Source: Paracidovorax citrulli
GTDB lineage: Bacteria > Pseudomonadota > Gammaproteobacteria > Burkholderiales > Burkholderiaceae_C
DNA length: 64,000 nt
NCBI RefSeq assembly: GCF_900100305.1
Contig: NZ_FNEY01000016.1
Location: 37,344 to 101,343 of the forward strand
Reading direction: 5' to 3'
Shown here piece after piece: positions 8,481-21,848 of this stretch. The notes beneath the pieces were generated by a model that saw only the letters and a list, made by a program, of their open reading frames with translations, searched no databases and was not told where the DNA came from. Each line of letters starts with the position of its first letter. Within the stretch, counting starts at the first letter, position 1. Position numbers and translations under genes: made by a program.

Positions 8481-9359
8481 CTATGGCTGCGGCCGCGCCG
8501 GCCCGGAAGCACGGCTTGCGCCGGAACCCTCCGATGGTAGCCGGGCCGCGCACCAGATCCTGAGTGCCGCGAACGTCTCCGCGACATCGTGCACGCGCAC
8601 GATGCGGGCACCCCGCTCTACCGACAGCAGCGCTGCGGCGACGCTGGGCACGAGCCGGTCCTGCACCGGCAGCCCGGTCACCGCACCCAGCGACGACTTG
8701 CGAGACCATCCGGCCAGCCAGGCATGGCCGTCCGTGGCCAGTTGCGCCTGCTGCGCCAGCAGCGCGAAATTCTGCTCCACCGTCTTGCCGAACCCGATGC
8801 CGGGGTCCAGCACGATGCGATCCCTGGCCACGCCCTGGCCGTGCAGGGCATCGGCCTGGCGACCGAGGAAGGCCTGCACCGCAGCCACCACGTCGCCCTC
8901 CATGGGCTGCACCTGCATGGTCTGCGGTTCGCCATGCATGTGCATCAGGCACACCCCGCATGTTCCATGGCGCGCCACTGTTTCCAGGGCACCCGGCTGC
9001 CGCAGGGCCCAGATATCGTTGACGATGTCCGCGCCCAGGTCCAGCACCGCCTGCATGACGGCGGGCTTGTAGGTATCCACCGAAATGGGCACGCGCCAGG
9101 CCACGGCCTCCTTCACCACCGGCACCACGCGGGCCAGTTCCTCCTCCAGGGGCACCGCCGGGCTGCCGGGGCGGGTGGATTCCCCCCCGATGTCCAGGAT
9201 GTCCGCGCCGTCCTGCAGCAGGACTTCGGCACGGCGCAGGGCATCCCGCAGCGAAGCATGGCGCCCACCGTCGGAAAAGGAGTCCGGCGTCACATTCAGG
9301 ATGCCCATGACCTGGGGGCGCGAGAGGTCGATGCGGAAGCGGGATGTCTGCCAGTGCAT
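8481..9359 (-). CDS. folP: Dihydropteroate synthase
   Basis: Joins p-aminobenzoate to the pterin pyrophosphate in folate synthesis; target of sulfonamides. Of 292 residues, the first conserved block is MGILNVTPDSFSDGG and the second is DIGGESTRPG. Later blocks DPGIGFGKT and GWSRKSSLG carry the pterin and pABA-phosphate contacts. The start at 9359 (MHWQTSRF) is chosen; the frame stays open to 9419, but that would start inside the ftsH terminator hairpin. No good ribosome site is visible. It is followed by glmM on the same strand. Confidence 0.93.
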   Translation of the reverse strand: MHWQTSRFRIDLSRPQVMGILNVTPDSFSDGGRHASLRDALRRAEVLLQDGADILDIGGESTRPGSPAVPLEEELARVVPVVKEAVAWRVPISVDTYKPAVMQAVLDLGADIVNDIWALRQPGALETVARHGTCGVCLMHMHGEPQTMQVQPMEGDVVAAVQAFLGRQADALHGQGVARDRIVLDPGIGFGKTVEQNFALLAQQAQLATDGHAWLAGWSRKSSLGAVTGLPVQDRLVPSVAAALLSVERGARIVRVHDVAETFAALRIWCAARLPSEGSGASRASGPARPQP

Positions 9360-9414
9360 GGAGGGAGGTCGCCGACGTGGTGGAAGTTCGTGGAAACAAA
9401 AGGGAAGCTGCAAA

Positions 9415-9441
9415 CGCAAAAACGGGGCCGAGGCCCCGTTT
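9415..9441 (-). terminator. Rho-independent terminator of ftsH
   Basis: AAACGGGGCC (9420-9429) pairs with GGCCCCGTTT (9432-9441). On the minus strand the stem is followed by TTTTTGCG. It lies 34 bp after the ftsH stop and about 60 bp before the folP start, so folP must use read-through or its own promoter in that short gap. Confidence 0.8.
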
Positions 9442-9474
9442 CAGTGCACTGCCCCGCGGGCAGGCTGCAGCGCC

Positions 9475-11400
9475 TTACGCCACGGTGGGCGAAGGATCGC
9501 TGGACACCGGCGCCGGCGTTCCGCCGCCGGAGGAGTTGTCGCCGCCGGACGACGGCGTGCGGGGCGTCCAGTCCTTGGGAGGACGGGGCGGCTTGCCCGC
9601 CATGATGTCGTCCAGCTGCTCGGTGTCGATGGTTTCCCATTCCAGCAGCGCGTTCGCCATGGCGTGCATCTTGTCCTGGTTGTCCTCGATGAGCTTGCGC
9701 GCCAGGGCGTACTGTTCGTCGATGATGCGGCGGACTTCACCGTCCACCTTCTCCATCGTCTGCTCGCTCATGTTGTTCGTCTTGGTGACGGAACGGCCGA
9801 GGAAGACTTCGCCCTCGTTCTCGGCATAGACCATGGGGCCCAGGGCCTCGGTCATGCCGTAGCGCGTCACCATGTCGCGGGCGATCGAGGTCGCGCGCTC
9901 GAAGTCGTTGCTCGCGCCGGTCGTCATCTGGTTCATGAAGACCTCTTCCGCGATACGGCCGCCGAACAGCATGCTGATCTGGTTGAGCATGTACTCGCGG
10001 TCGTAGCTGTAGCGGTCCTTCTCGGGCAGGCTCATCGTCACGCCCAGCGCGCGACCACGCGGGATGATGGTGACCTTGTGGACGGGGTCGCACTTGGGCA
10101 GCAGCTTGCCGATGAGCGCGTGGCCGGCCTCGTGGTAGGCCGTGTTGCGGCGCTCTTCCTCGGGCATGACCATGCTCTTGCGCTCGGGGCCCATGATGAT
10201 CTTGTCCTTGGCCTTCTCGAAGTCCTGCATCTCCACCGTGCGTGCGTTGCGGCGGGCGGCCATCAGCGCGGCCTCGTTGCAGAGGTTGGCGAGGTCGGCT
10301 CCGGACATGCCGGGCGTGCCGCGGGCAATCACGGCGGCGTTCACGTCCTGGCCCACGGGCACCTTGCGCATGTGGACGTTCAGGATCTGCTCGCGGCCGC
10401 GGATGTCCGGCAGCGTGACGTACACCTGGCGGTCGAAGCGGCCGGGGCGCAGCAGCGCGGCGTCCAGGATGTCCGGGCGGTTGGTCGCGGCGACCACGAT
10501 GACGCCCAGGTTGGTTTCGAAACCATCCATCTCGACCAGCATCTGGTTGAGGGTCTGCTCGCGCTCGTCGTTGCCGCCGCCCAGGCCGGCGCCACGCTGG
10601 CGGCCCACCGCGTCGATTTCATCGATGAAGATGATGCAGGGGGCGTTCTTCTTGGCGTTCTCGAACATGTCGCGCACGCGGGCCGCGCCCACGCCGACGA
10701 ACATCTCGACGAAGTCGGAGCCGGAGATGCTGAAGAACGGCACCTTGGCCTCGCCGGCGATGGACTTGGCCAGCAGCGTCTTGCCGGTGCCGGGAGGGCC
10801 GACCAGCAGCAGGCCGCGCGGGATGCGGCCGCCGAGCTTCTGGAACTTCTGCGGATCCTTCAGGAAGTCGACGACCTCCTTGACCTCTTCCTTGGCCTCG
10901 TCGCAGCCGGCCACGTCGGCGAAGGTCACGGTGTTGTTGTTCTCGTCGAGCATGCGCGCCTTGCTCTTGCCGAAGCTGAAGGCACCGCCCTTGCCACCGC
11001 CCTGCATCTGCCGCATGAAGTACACCCACACGCCGATCAGCAGCAGCATGGGGCCCCAGCTGACCAGAAGGGTCATGAGCAGGGAGCCTTCCTCGCGGGG
11101 CTTGACGTCGAACTTGACGTTGTTGTTGATGAGATCGCCGACCAGGCCACGGTCGAGGTAGGTGGCCGTGGTGCGGACCTTGCGGTCGTCATTGGTGGTG
11201 GCCACGATCTCCGTGCCACCCTGCCCTTCCTGGATGGTGGCGTTCTTGATGCGGCCGCCACGCACTTCTTCCAGGAACTCCGAATACCCGATGTTGCCGG
11301 CGCTGGCGCCCGCACGGGTGTCGAATTGCTTGAACACCGTGAAAAGCACCATGGCGATCACGAGCCACACGGCAATTTTCGAAAACCATTGATTGTTCAA
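9475..11400 (-). CDS. ftsH: ATP-dependent zinc metalloprotease FtsH
   Basis: A membrane-anchored AAA+ protease that degrades damaged membrane proteins and regulators such as LpxC and sigma-32. It has 641 residues. An N-terminal TM helix (~8-28, [15 protein letters not shown]) and a second (~105-128) flank a periplasmic domain. The AAA module has [16 protein letters not shown] and the arginine-finger region ATNRPDILD...RPGRFDRQV, and the zinc site is HEAGH. The C-terminal tail is Ser/Gly/Pro-rich and probably disordered. A sigma-32-type promoter lies about 70-100 bp upstream. rlmE precedes it on the same strand, the classic rlmE-ftsH order. Confidence 0.97.
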   Translation of the reverse strand: MNNQWFSKIAVWLVIAMVLFTVFKQFDTRAGASAGNIGYSEFLEEVRGGRIKNATIQEGQGGTEIVATTNDDRKVRTTATYLDRGLVGDLINNNVKFDVKPREEGSLLMTLLVSWGPMLLLIGVWVYFMRQMQGGGKGGAFSFGKSKARMLDENNNTVTFADVAGCDEAKEEVKEVVDFLKDPQKFQKLGGRIPRGLLLVGPPGTGKTLLAKSIAGEAKVPFFSISGSDFVEMFVGVGAARVRDMFENAKKNAPCIIFIDEIDAVGRQRGAGLGGGNDEREQTLNQMLVEMDGFETNLGVIVVAATNRPDILDAALLRPGRFDRQVYVTLPDIRGREQILNVHMRKVPVGQDVNAAVIARGTPGMSGADLANLCNEAALMAARRNARTVEMQDFEKAKDKIIMGPERKSMVMPEEERRNTAYHEAGHALIGKLLPKCDPVHKVTIIPRGRALGVTMSLPEKDRYSYDREYMLNQISMLFGGRIAEEVFMNQMTTGASNDFERATSIARDMVTRYGMTEALGPMVYAENEGEVFLGRSVTKTNNMSEQTMEKVDGEVRRIIDEQYALARKLIEDNQDKMHAMANALLEWETIDTEQLDDIMAGKPPRPPKDWTPRTPSSGGDNSSGGGTPAPVSSDPSPTVA

Positions 11401-11470
11401 AGCGGGGCTCCAGAATCGAGGGGGAGAACAATGGCCGGATCAGACGCTCACCGGGAGCATGTTCCAGCGC

Positions 11471-11498
11471 ATTTAGGGCGCATTTTAGGCCTTTCAAG
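11471..11498 (-). promoter_or_regulatory. Sigma-32-type (heat-shock) promoter for ftsH
   Basis: On the minus strand, CTTGAAA (11498-11492) is followed after 13 bp by CCCTAAAT (11478-11471). This is close to the RpoH consensus CTTGAAA-N(11-16)-CCCATNT. The predicted leader to the ftsH ATG is about 60 nt. ftsH is heat-shock controlled in E. coli, so the match is functionally coherent. Confidence 0.65.
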
Positions 11499-11530
11499 GC
11501 GAGCGCCACCTTGCCTTTACCCCAACCGCG

Positions 11531-11547
11531 GCTATGGTCACCATAGC
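11531..11547. repeat. 17-bp perfect palindrome between rlmE and ftsH
   Basis: GCTATGGT (11531-11538), one base, then ACCATAGC (11540-11547). It lies about 35 bp upstream of the proposed sigma-32 -35 element of ftsH. It could be an operator or a small hairpin; no known family consensus is recognised. Confidence 0.5.
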
Positions 11548-11593
11548 TCGGGCATCCGGCCGGCCCGCCCGCGGCATGGCCGCCTGCACGGGG

Positions 11594-11610
11594 GCGGGAA
11601 AAATTCCCGC
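11594..11610 (-). terminator. Stem-loop just after rlmE
   Basis: GCGGGAA (11594-11600) and TTCCCGC (11604-11610) flank a 3-nt loop, 4 bp past the rlmE stop. There is no T-run after the stem on the minus strand, so it is at best a weak terminator or an mRNA-end stabiliser between rlmE and ftsH. Confidence 0.4.
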
Positions 11611-11614
11611 AGGG

Positions 11615-12271
11615 TTATTTGCGCAAACCCATTCCGACGAGAAAGGTTTCCGACGATTTGTCGCGCGATGCCTTGGGCTTCATCGGTTTGACGGTGCGGA
11701 AGTGTTCCTTGAAAAGCTGCACCAGCTGGGCATATCCGCTGCCATGGAAGAGTTTCACCACCAGCGCGCCGTCCGGCTTGAGGTGCTGCTGCGCGAAATC
11801 CACCGCCAGCTCGATCAGGTGGGCGATGCGCACGGCATCGACCGATTCCACCCCCGACAGGTTGGGCGCCATGTCCGACACCACCACGTCCACCGGCCGC
11901 GCCTGCACGGCCTCCTGGAGCCGCGCGAGCACGTCCTCCTCGCGGAAGTCGCCCTGCAGGAAGGTGACGCCCTCGATCGGCTCCATGGGGAGGATGTCGA
12001 GCGCGATCAGGGTGCCATTGAGCTGGCCGGTGGCCGCGCCCGCGGGCGCCATGCGCCTGCGCAGGTACTGGCTCCAGGCACCGGGCGCGGAGCCGAGATC
12101 GACCACCACCTGCCCCGGGCGAATGAGCCCGAGGGTTTCGTCGATTTCCTTGAGCTTGTAGGCGGCACGTGCGCGGTAGCCCTCTTTCTGGGCGAGCTTG
12201 ACGTAGGTGTCGTTGACGTGGTCGTGGAGCCACGCCTTGTTCACCTTCTTGCTTTTCGTGTTGGCTTTCAT
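11615..12271 (-). CDS. rlmE: 23S rRNA (uridine-2'-O-)-methyltransferase RlmE (FtsJ)
   Basis: Methylates the 2'-O of U2552 in the 23S rRNA A-loop, using SAM, in late 50S assembly. Of 218 residues, the SAM motif is [15 protein letters not shown]. The Lys-Asp-Lys-Glu catalytic set is visible as [23 protein letters not shown] and SSETF. The basic N-terminus ([14 protein letters not shown]) is usual for RNA binding. It lies head-to-head with yhbY, another ribosome-assembly gene, with 21 bp between start codons, so their promoters must overlap. Confidence 0.95.
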   Translation of the reverse strand: MKANTKSKKVNKAWLHDHVNDTYVKLAQKEGYRARAAYKLKEIDETLGLIRPGQVVVDLGSAPGAWSQYLRRRMAPAGAATGQLNGTLIALDILPMEPIEGVTFLQGDFREEDVLARLQEAVQARPVDVVVSDMAPNLSGVESVDAVRIAHLIELAVDFAQQHLKPDGALVVKLFHGSGYAQLVQLFKEHFRTVKPMKPKASRDKSSETFLVGMGLRK

Positions 12272-12292
12272 CCTGCCTCGATAATACGGCCC

Positions 12293-12769
12293 ATGCCCCA
12301 AATCCAATTGACCCCCGCGGAGCGCCGGGAACACCGCGCCAACGCCCACCACCTGGACCCCGTGGTGATGATCGGCGGCGACGGCCTCACCGCAGCGGTC
12401 CAGAAAGAGGTCGATGCCGCGCTGTCGGCCCACGGCCTCATCAAGGTGCGCATTCTCGGCGACGACCGGGCCGCGCGCGAGCAGATCTACCAGCAACTGG
12501 CCGACGAACTGAATGCCGCGCCGATCCAGCACATCGGCAAGCTCATCGTGCTCTGGCGCCCTCCGGTGAAGAAGGACAAGGCGATCGACGAAGACCGCAT
12601 GCCCGGCCCGCGCGACGTGAAGGTCCTCAAGTTCAGCAAGCGCGGCGGCCAGCGGCCGGAAGTGAAGCAGTTGCGCGTGCTCGGCAACCAGCGCCTGACG
12701 CCTGGCGGCCAGATCAAGCGCGCCAAGAAACCGAAGCAGACTTCCGTGAAGAAGCGGCAGGCGGATTGA
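12293..12769 (+). CDS. yhbY: YhbY family RNA-binding (CRM domain) protein
   Basis: A 158-residue protein. Residues 1-97 form a CRM domain: [23 protein letters not shown], the GGDGLT loop, [13 protein letters not shown] and [10 protein letters not shown]. YhbY associates with pre-50S particles. The ~60-residue C-terminal extension is strongly basic ([16 protein letters not shown]) and longer than in E. coli YhbY (~97 aa). This is common in betaproteobacteria and probably adds RNA contacts. It is divergent from rlmE; the next gene starts 18 bp downstream. Confidence 0.9.
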   Translation: MPQIQLTPAERREHRANAHHLDPVVMIGGDGLTAAVQKEVDAALSAHGLIKVRILGDDRAAREQIYQQLADELNAAPIQHIGKLIVLWRPPVKKDKAIDEDRMPGPRDVKVLKFSKRGGQRPEVKQLRVLGNQRLTPGGQIKRAKKPKQTSVKKRQAD

Positions 12770-12787
12770 TGCAGGGGAACTGACGCG

Positions 12788-13561
12788 ATGGGCACGGACA
12801 TCGGCGCCGCCCGGGCGCAGGGGCCGGCGCATGCCCCCGGGCGCCACATCCTCTGCATGAAGTGGGGCACGAAGTACGGACCGGAATACGTGAACCGGCT
12901 CTACGCCATGGTGCGCCGGCATCTCACGGGCCCGTTCCGCTTCATCTGCCTGACGGACGATTCCCGGGGTATCCGGCAGGAGGTGGAGTGCTTTCCCATT
13001 CCCGCTCTCGAGCTGCCTGCGGGCATCCCGGAGCGCGGCTGGACCAAGCTGGCCACCTTCCACCCCGAGCTGTACGGGCTGCGCGGGACGGCACTGTTCC
13101 TCGACGTGGACGTGGTGGTGGTCGGCCCGCTGGACGATTTTTTCACCCAGCCGGGCGAATTCGTCATCATCCACGACTACAAGCGCCCCTGGCGGATCAC
13201 CGGCAATTCGTCCGTCTATCGGTTCGAGATCGGCGCGCACCCGGGCGTGCTGGAATATTTTCGAGAGAACTTCGAGTCGATCCGCGCGCGATTCCGCAAC
13301 GAACAGGCCTACCTGTCGGATTACCTGCACCGCCAGGGCAAGCTCAGCTACTGGCCCGCGGCCTGGTGCCCGAGCTTCAAGTACCACAGCATCCCGCCCT
13401 GGCCCGCCAACTACTGGCGGCCGCCGGCGATTCCAGCCGGTGCGCGCGTGGTGATCTTCCACGGAGAATGCAATCCGCCGGACGCCCTCGCAGGCCGGCG
13501 CAACCGCCGGTTCCGCCATATCGAGCCCACGCCCTGGGTGGCGGAGCACTGGCGGGAATGA
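12788..13561 (+). CDS. Putative glycosyltransferase with DxD motif
   Basis: A 257-residue cytosolic protein. The pattern [29 protein letters not shown], then RFICLTDD, then [10 protein letters not shown] (Asp-Val-Asp metal motif) is typical of GT-A-fold nucleotide-sugar glycosyltransferases of capsule/LPS type. A later [11 protein letters not shown] could bind the second metal or acceptor. No other sugar-transfer gene is adjacent, so donor and acceptor are unknown. The start may be internal (Met at 12857, MKWGTKYG), because residues 1-20 show no family similarity. It may be co-transcribed with yhbY. Confidence 0.7.
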   Translation: MGTDIGAARAQGPAHAPGRHILCMKWGTKYGPEYVNRLYAMVRRHLTGPFRFICLTDDSRGIRQEVECFPIPALELPAGIPERGWTKLATFHPELYGLRGTALFLDVDVVVVGPLDDFFTQPGEFVIIHDYKRPWRITGNSSVYRFEIGAHPGVLEYFRENFESIRARFRNEQAYLSDYLHRQGKLSYWPAAWCPSFKYHSIPPWPANYWRPPAIPAGARVVIFHGECNPPDALAGRRNRRFRHIEPTPWVAEHWRE

Positions 13562-13566
13562 CGCCA

Positions 13567-13597
13567 CGGCAGGGCGAGTCCTTCGGCCGCCCTGCCG
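13567..13597. terminator. Stem-loop between convergent genes
   Basis: CGGCAGGGCG (13567-13576) pairs perfectly with CGCCCTGCCG (13588-13597) around an 11-nt loop. It lies right after the glycosyltransferase stop and before the convergent DUF4149 gene. No T-run follows on either strand, so intrinsic termination is uncertain. Confidence 0.45.
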
Positions 13598-13657
13598 CCA
13601 TGCGAGAGCCGGGAAAAGACACCGGCTGCGGCGGCGCGCCCCCTCTACCGATACGCC

Positions 13658-14068
13658 CTATCGCGGCGCGCAGGCCCGCCAGAGCACCCGCAGCGCGCAC
13701 AGCCACTGCAAGGCATACATCACCGTCCCCACGCTGTGCCACAGCTTGAGCTGGGTGCGCGCCACGATGCGCGGCGCCACGCCGTACTGCACGAGCAAGG
13801 CCAGCAGCAGGCCGCCGATGATCCAGGGCATCGCCTCCTTCGCCCAGGCCTCCTGCGGCGCGTCGCCCCTGCGCTGCGAGGCCAGGAGCAGGCCCATGCC
13901 GCAGGCGGCGGAAACGAAGGTCTGCGCCTCGAACAGCCGGGCCGCCATGTTCCCGGCCATGGCGGGCGTCGGCAGGTGCGCGAACAGCAGGGGCACGGCC
14001 AGGAAGCCGATCGCGGAAAGGCTGCCCCACCACAGGGCGGCCAGCAGGGTGGGCAGGCGGTGGCGCAT
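13658..14068 (-). CDS. DUF4149 membrane protein
   Basis: A 136-residue protein with about four predicted TM helices: ~8-28 (LLAALWWGSLSAIGFLAVPLLF), ~45-62, ~78-95 (IIGGLLLALLVQYGV) and ~113-131. It matches the DUF4149 family by its LWWGSL start, the PTPAMAG loop and LKLWHSVG. Function is unknown. It starts 32 bp after the greA stop on the same strand, a pairing often kept in betaproteobacteria, and is probably co-transcribed with greA. Confidence 0.8.
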   Translation of the reverse strand: MRHRLPTLLAALWWGSLSAIGFLAVPLLFAHLPTPAMAGNMAARLFEAQTFVSAACGMGLLLASQRRGDAPQEAWAKEAMPWIIGGLLLALLVQYGVAPRIVARTQLKLWHSVGTVMYALQWLCALRVLWRACAPR

Positions 14069-14100
14069 GGCGTGCTCGGCGGCGCGGGCAGCGGTGCCGC

Positions 14101-14577
14101 TTACTGGTAGCGGACGGCCACGACCTCGTAGCGGCGCAGGCCGCCGGGCGCCTGCACTTCGGCCGTATCGCCCTCTTCCTTGCCGATGAGCGCGCGCGCG
14201 ATCGGACTGGACACGTTGATCAGGCCCTGCTTGAGGTCCGCCTCGTCCTCGCCCACGATCTGGTAGGTCACCAGGTCGCCGGACTCCTCGTCCTCGAGGT
14301 CCACCGTGGCGCCGAACACCACCCTGCCGCCCGCGTCCAGCTGCGCGGGATCGATCACCTGCGCGGCGGACAGCTTGCCCTCCACCTCCTGGATGCGGCC
14401 CTCGATGAAGCCCTGGCGGTCCTTGGCGGCCTCGTACTCGGCGTTTTCGCTCAGGTCGCCCTGCGCGCGGGCTTCCGCGATGGCGTTGATGACGGCGGGC
14501 CGCTCGACGGTCTTGAGGCGGTGCAGCTCCTCCTTGAGCTTTTCGGCGCCGCGCTTGGTGATGGGAATGGTGGCCAT
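14101..14577 (-). CDS. greA: Transcription elongation factor GreA
   Basis: Rescues backtracked RNA polymerase by stimulating transcript cleavage. The 158 residues match GreA length exactly. The N-terminal coiled coil carries the acidic tip [13 protein letters not shown], which reaches the polymerase active site. The C-terminal FKBP-like domain includes [14 protein letters not shown] and [14 protein letters not shown]. The ATG at 14577 begins [18 protein letters not shown], the usual start. carB lies upstream on the same strand, separated by a terminator-like hairpin. Confidence 0.96.
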   Translation of the reverse strand: MATIPITKRGAEKLKEELHRLKTVERPAVINAIAEARAQGDLSENAEYEAAKDRQGFIEGRIQEVEGKLSAAQVIDPAQLDAGGRVVFGATVDLEDEESGDLVTYQIVGEDEADLKQGLINVSSPIARALIGKEEGDTAEVQAPGGLRRYEVVAVRYQ

Positions 14578-14659
14578 TGAATCAGTCTCCACGTTCAACT
14601 CATGCCGCGCGCACGCGCGGCCTACCGGCGCAGCAGACCGCGGACGGGTTTGGCTGCGC

Positions 14660-14696
14660 CCCAAAAGCAAACCGCCGCGCGTTGCCGCGCGGCGGT
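14660..14696 (-). terminator. Terminator after carB
   Basis: ACCGCCGCGC (14671-14680) and GCGCGGCGGT (14687-14696) flank a 6-nt loop. On the minus strand the stem is followed by TTGCTTTTGG, a moderate T-tract. A second small hairpin (ACCGGCA at 14709-14715 with TGCCGGT at 14721-14727, then TTTTT) points the plus way, where no gene ends. Confidence 0.65.
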
Positions 14697-14800
14697 CTTG
14701 AATAGGTCACCGGCAAATTATGCCGGTTTTTCATGCCCTCCCGCACCTGTACCTGCTGCCGCACGGTGCAGGCCCGTGCGGCACAGGCGTGCGGACTCCG

Positions 14801-19238
<4,438 letters not shown>

Positions 19239-19408
19239 TGGGTTCTCCGGATGGTTACGGGTCGCCCGGAGCCCTCGGGATGGACCTGAGGACTGCGCTT
19301 TGTGGAAGGATTGCTTTGGTTGCGGCCGGGCGACGTTTTTGCGGGAAAGCCTCCAATTGTAGCCTCACCCGGGTGCCGCGCGGGCCCTCGGGCCATTCCC
19401 CGCGGCGT

Positions 19409-19984
19409 TCAGAGGATGTTGCGCGGGCGCCGGGACATGTCCGCGAACGCGGTGGTCAGCGCGCTGAACTCGTTGGCGCTCACGGTGCCGTCGGCATTGC
19501 CCGCGGCGCCGCGGTCGAGCAGCGTCAGGAGGGACTGCGCGAACTCCCCCGAACCCTGCGGGCCCGCCGCCTGCGCGAGGCCCTGGAGGAATTCGTCGCG
19601 CGTGATGGTGCCGTCCTTGTCGCCGTCGAAGCCCGCCGTGAGCTGTTCCTTCTGCGCGTCCGTGGCGCCGAAGCGTGTGAGCAGCGCCTGGAAGTCTTCC
19701 TTCGGCACGGCGCGGTTGGACGACAGCGCCTGCAGCGCGCCGCCCGCCGATCCGCCCGTGGCCAGCACACCGGCCTGCGTCTGTGCCGTGGACGCCATCA
19801 CGCCCTGGCCGGCCAGACGGGCGAGGCCGCCCGCATCCTGGCTCAGCGTCACGACCGCCGAGGGGTCGGGCAGAGACGATGTGCCGGCGCCCTTCCCTGC
19901 CGAACCGGAGGACGCCCTGGACGAGGAGGCCGCGTTGTACAGCATGGACGCGACGGACGCGAGACCGGAAATGATGGGGGACAT
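19409..19984 (-). CDS. EF-hand domain protein
   Basis: A 191-residue protein. Residues ~1-100 are Ala/Ser/Gly-rich without a clear signal peptide. Residues ~108-185 are a paired EF-hand region. Loop one, DGDKDGTITRDEF, keeps all calcium positions. Loop two, around GAAGNADGTVSANEF, has an insertion before its NADG and may bind calcium weakly. Helices such as KEDFQALLTRFGATDAQ and EFSALTTAFADM flank the loops. The start at 19984 is preferred to a longer frame because the upstream residues are Arg/Pro-rich. It lies upstream of carA on the same strand with no evident functional link. Confidence 0.8.
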   Translation of the reverse strand: MSPIISGLASVASMLYNAASSSRASSGSAGKGAGTSSLPDPSAVVTLSQDAGGLARLAGQGVMASTAQTQAGVLATGGSAGGALQALSSNRAVPKEDFQALLTRFGATDAQKEQLTAGFDGDKDGTITRDEFLQGLAQAAGPQGSGEFAQSLLTLLDRGAAGNADGTVSANEFSALTTAFADMSRRPRNIL

Positions 19985-20189
19985 GGCCGCAGACTCCTCT
20001 GGAATGGCGCCAGCCGCCCCGGGCACCCTGCCCGGAGCGAAGCCGCATGCGCTCCCCGGAAGGTTAAGCAGCCTGCGGCGCGCCGATCCCTGGAAGAAGG
20101 CGGAAAGCGCCCGGCTTTTCGGGCCGCGCGGCACGAAGCCGCGCCCCGCATGGACCTGGTGCCGCCGTCCCCTGGAACGCCCCGCCCGG

Positions 20190-21653
20190 TCAGCGGCTGG
20201 AAGCCGGTCCGGGCACCGAGCCCGGGGCCATCCCCGCCTCGGCGTCCAGCACGGCCGCCCGGCGGGAACCGGGGCGCAGCAGGCTGTAGGCCGCCCCCAG
20301 CAGCACGAACCAGAGCGGGGTCGCGATGAGCGCCTTGCGCGTGTCCGATTCCAGCGCCAGCAGCCCCAGGATGAACACGAAGAACGCCAGGCAGACCGCG
20401 CACATCGCCGCGCCGCCGGGCATCTTGTAGATGGACGCGGCGTGCCGTTCCGGATGGTTGCGCCGGTAGGCGATATAGGACAGCAGGATCAGCGACCAGG
20501 TGAACATGAACAGGATGGCCGACACGGTGGTGACCAGGGTGAACGCTTCCACGAGGTCGGGAATCACCCACATCAGCAGGGCACCCGCCAGCAGGCAGGT
20601 GCACGAGAACAGCAGGCCGCGCGAGGGCACGCTCTGCTTCGACAGGTGGCGGAAGGCCCGGGGTGCGTCCTCCTTGAGCGCCAGTCCGTAGAGCATGCGG
20701 CTGGTGGAGAACACGCCACTGTTGGCGGACGAGGCCGCCGAGGTCAGCACGACGAAGTTGATGACGCCTGCAGCGGCCGGCAGCCCTGCGAGCACGAACA
20801 GCTCCACGAACGGGCTCCTGCCGGGCACGACCTCGCGCCATGGCGTGACCGCCATGATGGCGACCAGCGCCAGCACGTAGAAGACGATGATGCGCAAGGG
20901 AATGGAGTTGATGGCCCGCGGCAGGCTGCGCTCCGGGTCCTGCGCCTCCGCCGCGGTGGTGCCGACCAGCTCGATGCCCGAGAAGGCGAACACCGCGATC
21001 TGGAAGCCCGCGAAGAAGCCCATCAGCCCGTGGGGAAACATGCCGCCGTCGTTCCAGAGGTTGCTCAGGCTGGCCTCGTGCCCCGCCGGGGCGACGAAGT
21101 CCGTGCCCACCATGTAGAGGCCGGTGGCCACCAGCGCCACGATGGCGACGATCTTGACCATGGCGAACCAGAATTCGATCTCGCCGAAGAGCTTGACAGT
21201 GAGGAGGTTGAGCGAGAGCAGCAGCCCCACGCAGCCCAGGGCCGGCGCCCACTGCGGGATGTGCGGAAACCAGAACTGGGTGTATGCCGATATCGCGATC
21301 ACGTCGGCGATGCCCGTGACGATCCAGCAGAACCAGTAGGTCCAGCCGGTGAAGAACCCGGCCCAGGGCCCGAGCAGGTCGGCGGAAAAATCGATGAAGG
21401 ACTTGTAGCGCAGGTCGGAGAGCAGCAGCTCGCCCATGGCGCGCATCACGAAGAACAGCATGAAGCCGATCACCATGTACACGAACACGATGGACGGGCC
21501 CGCGAGGCTGATCGTCTTGCCCGAGCCCATGAAAAGGCCGGTGCCGATCGCGCCCCCGATGGCGATGAGCTGGATGTGCCGGTTGGTGAGGTTGCGCTGC
21601 AGATGGTCGTGCCCCGCGGGATCGGGTGTCGCGGGCGTGGCCTGAGGTGTCAT
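20190..21653 (-). CDS. APC-family amino-acid permease (CycA-like)
   Basis: A 487-residue inner-membrane transporter with about 12 TM helices. The N-terminal amino-acid-permease signature is LTNRHIQLIAIGGAIGTGLFMGSGKTI, with FAGFQIAVFAFSGIELVGTTAAE in the sixth helix. Overall pattern is closest to the D-serine/D-alanine/glycine permease CycA. It exchanges or symports amino acids with protons. It may be transcribed after the ATP-grasp ligase gene upstream, although a terminator-like hairpin separates them. The precise substrate is inference. Confidence 0.85.
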   Translation of the reverse strand: MTPQATPATPDPAGHDHLQRNLTNRHIQLIAIGGAIGTGLFMGSGKTISLAGPSIVFVYMVIGFMLFFVMRAMGELLLSDLRYKSFIDFSADLLGPWAGFFTGWTYWFCWIVTGIADVIAISAYTQFWFPHIPQWAPALGCVGLLLSLNLLTVKLFGEIEFWFAMVKIVAIVALVATGLYMVGTDFVAPAGHEASLSNLWNDGGMFPHGLMGFFAGFQIAVFAFSGIELVGTTAAEAQDPERSLPRAINSIPLRIIVFYVLALVAIMAVTPWREVVPGRSPFVELFVLAGLPAAAGVINFVVLTSAASSANSGVFSTSRMLYGLALKEDAPRAFRHLSKQSVPSRGLLFSCTCLLAGALLMWVIPDLVEAFTLVTTVSAILFMFTWSLILLSYIAYRRNHPERHAASIYKMPGGAAMCAVCLAFFVFILGLLALESDTRKALIATPLWFVLLGAAYSLLRPGSRRAAVLDAEAGMAPGSVPGPASSR

Positions 21654-21734
21654 TCAGGGAACTCCAAAGAAAGAGAGAGGGAAACCGGCCCGCGCGCATC
21701 GCCGCGGAAGGCGGAACGAAAGCCGGGCAACGGC

Positions 21735-21764
21735 CGAAAGAAGCCGCCCGGCAGTTCGGGCGGC
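21735..21764 (-). terminator. Terminator after the ATP-grasp gene
   Basis: GCCGCCCG (21743-21750) and CGGGCGGC (21757-21764) flank a 6-nt loop. On the minus strand the stem is followed by TTCTTTC. It lies about 85 bp past the stop of the ATP-grasp gene and before the permease start. Confidence 0.6.
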
Positions 21765-21848
21765 GTACGGTTCCGCTGGTCGGAAACTGCGAATCTTAGA
21801 CCCAAGTCAAGCCGGCCTGCGGCAGCCGGGTCCATGGAGCCTGGTGGC

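Noticed and set aside
14709..14731. Plus-strand terminator (7-bp stem plus TTTTT)
   Set aside because: No plus-strand gene ends nearby; it may be a chance hairpin or part of a bidirectional end for carB.
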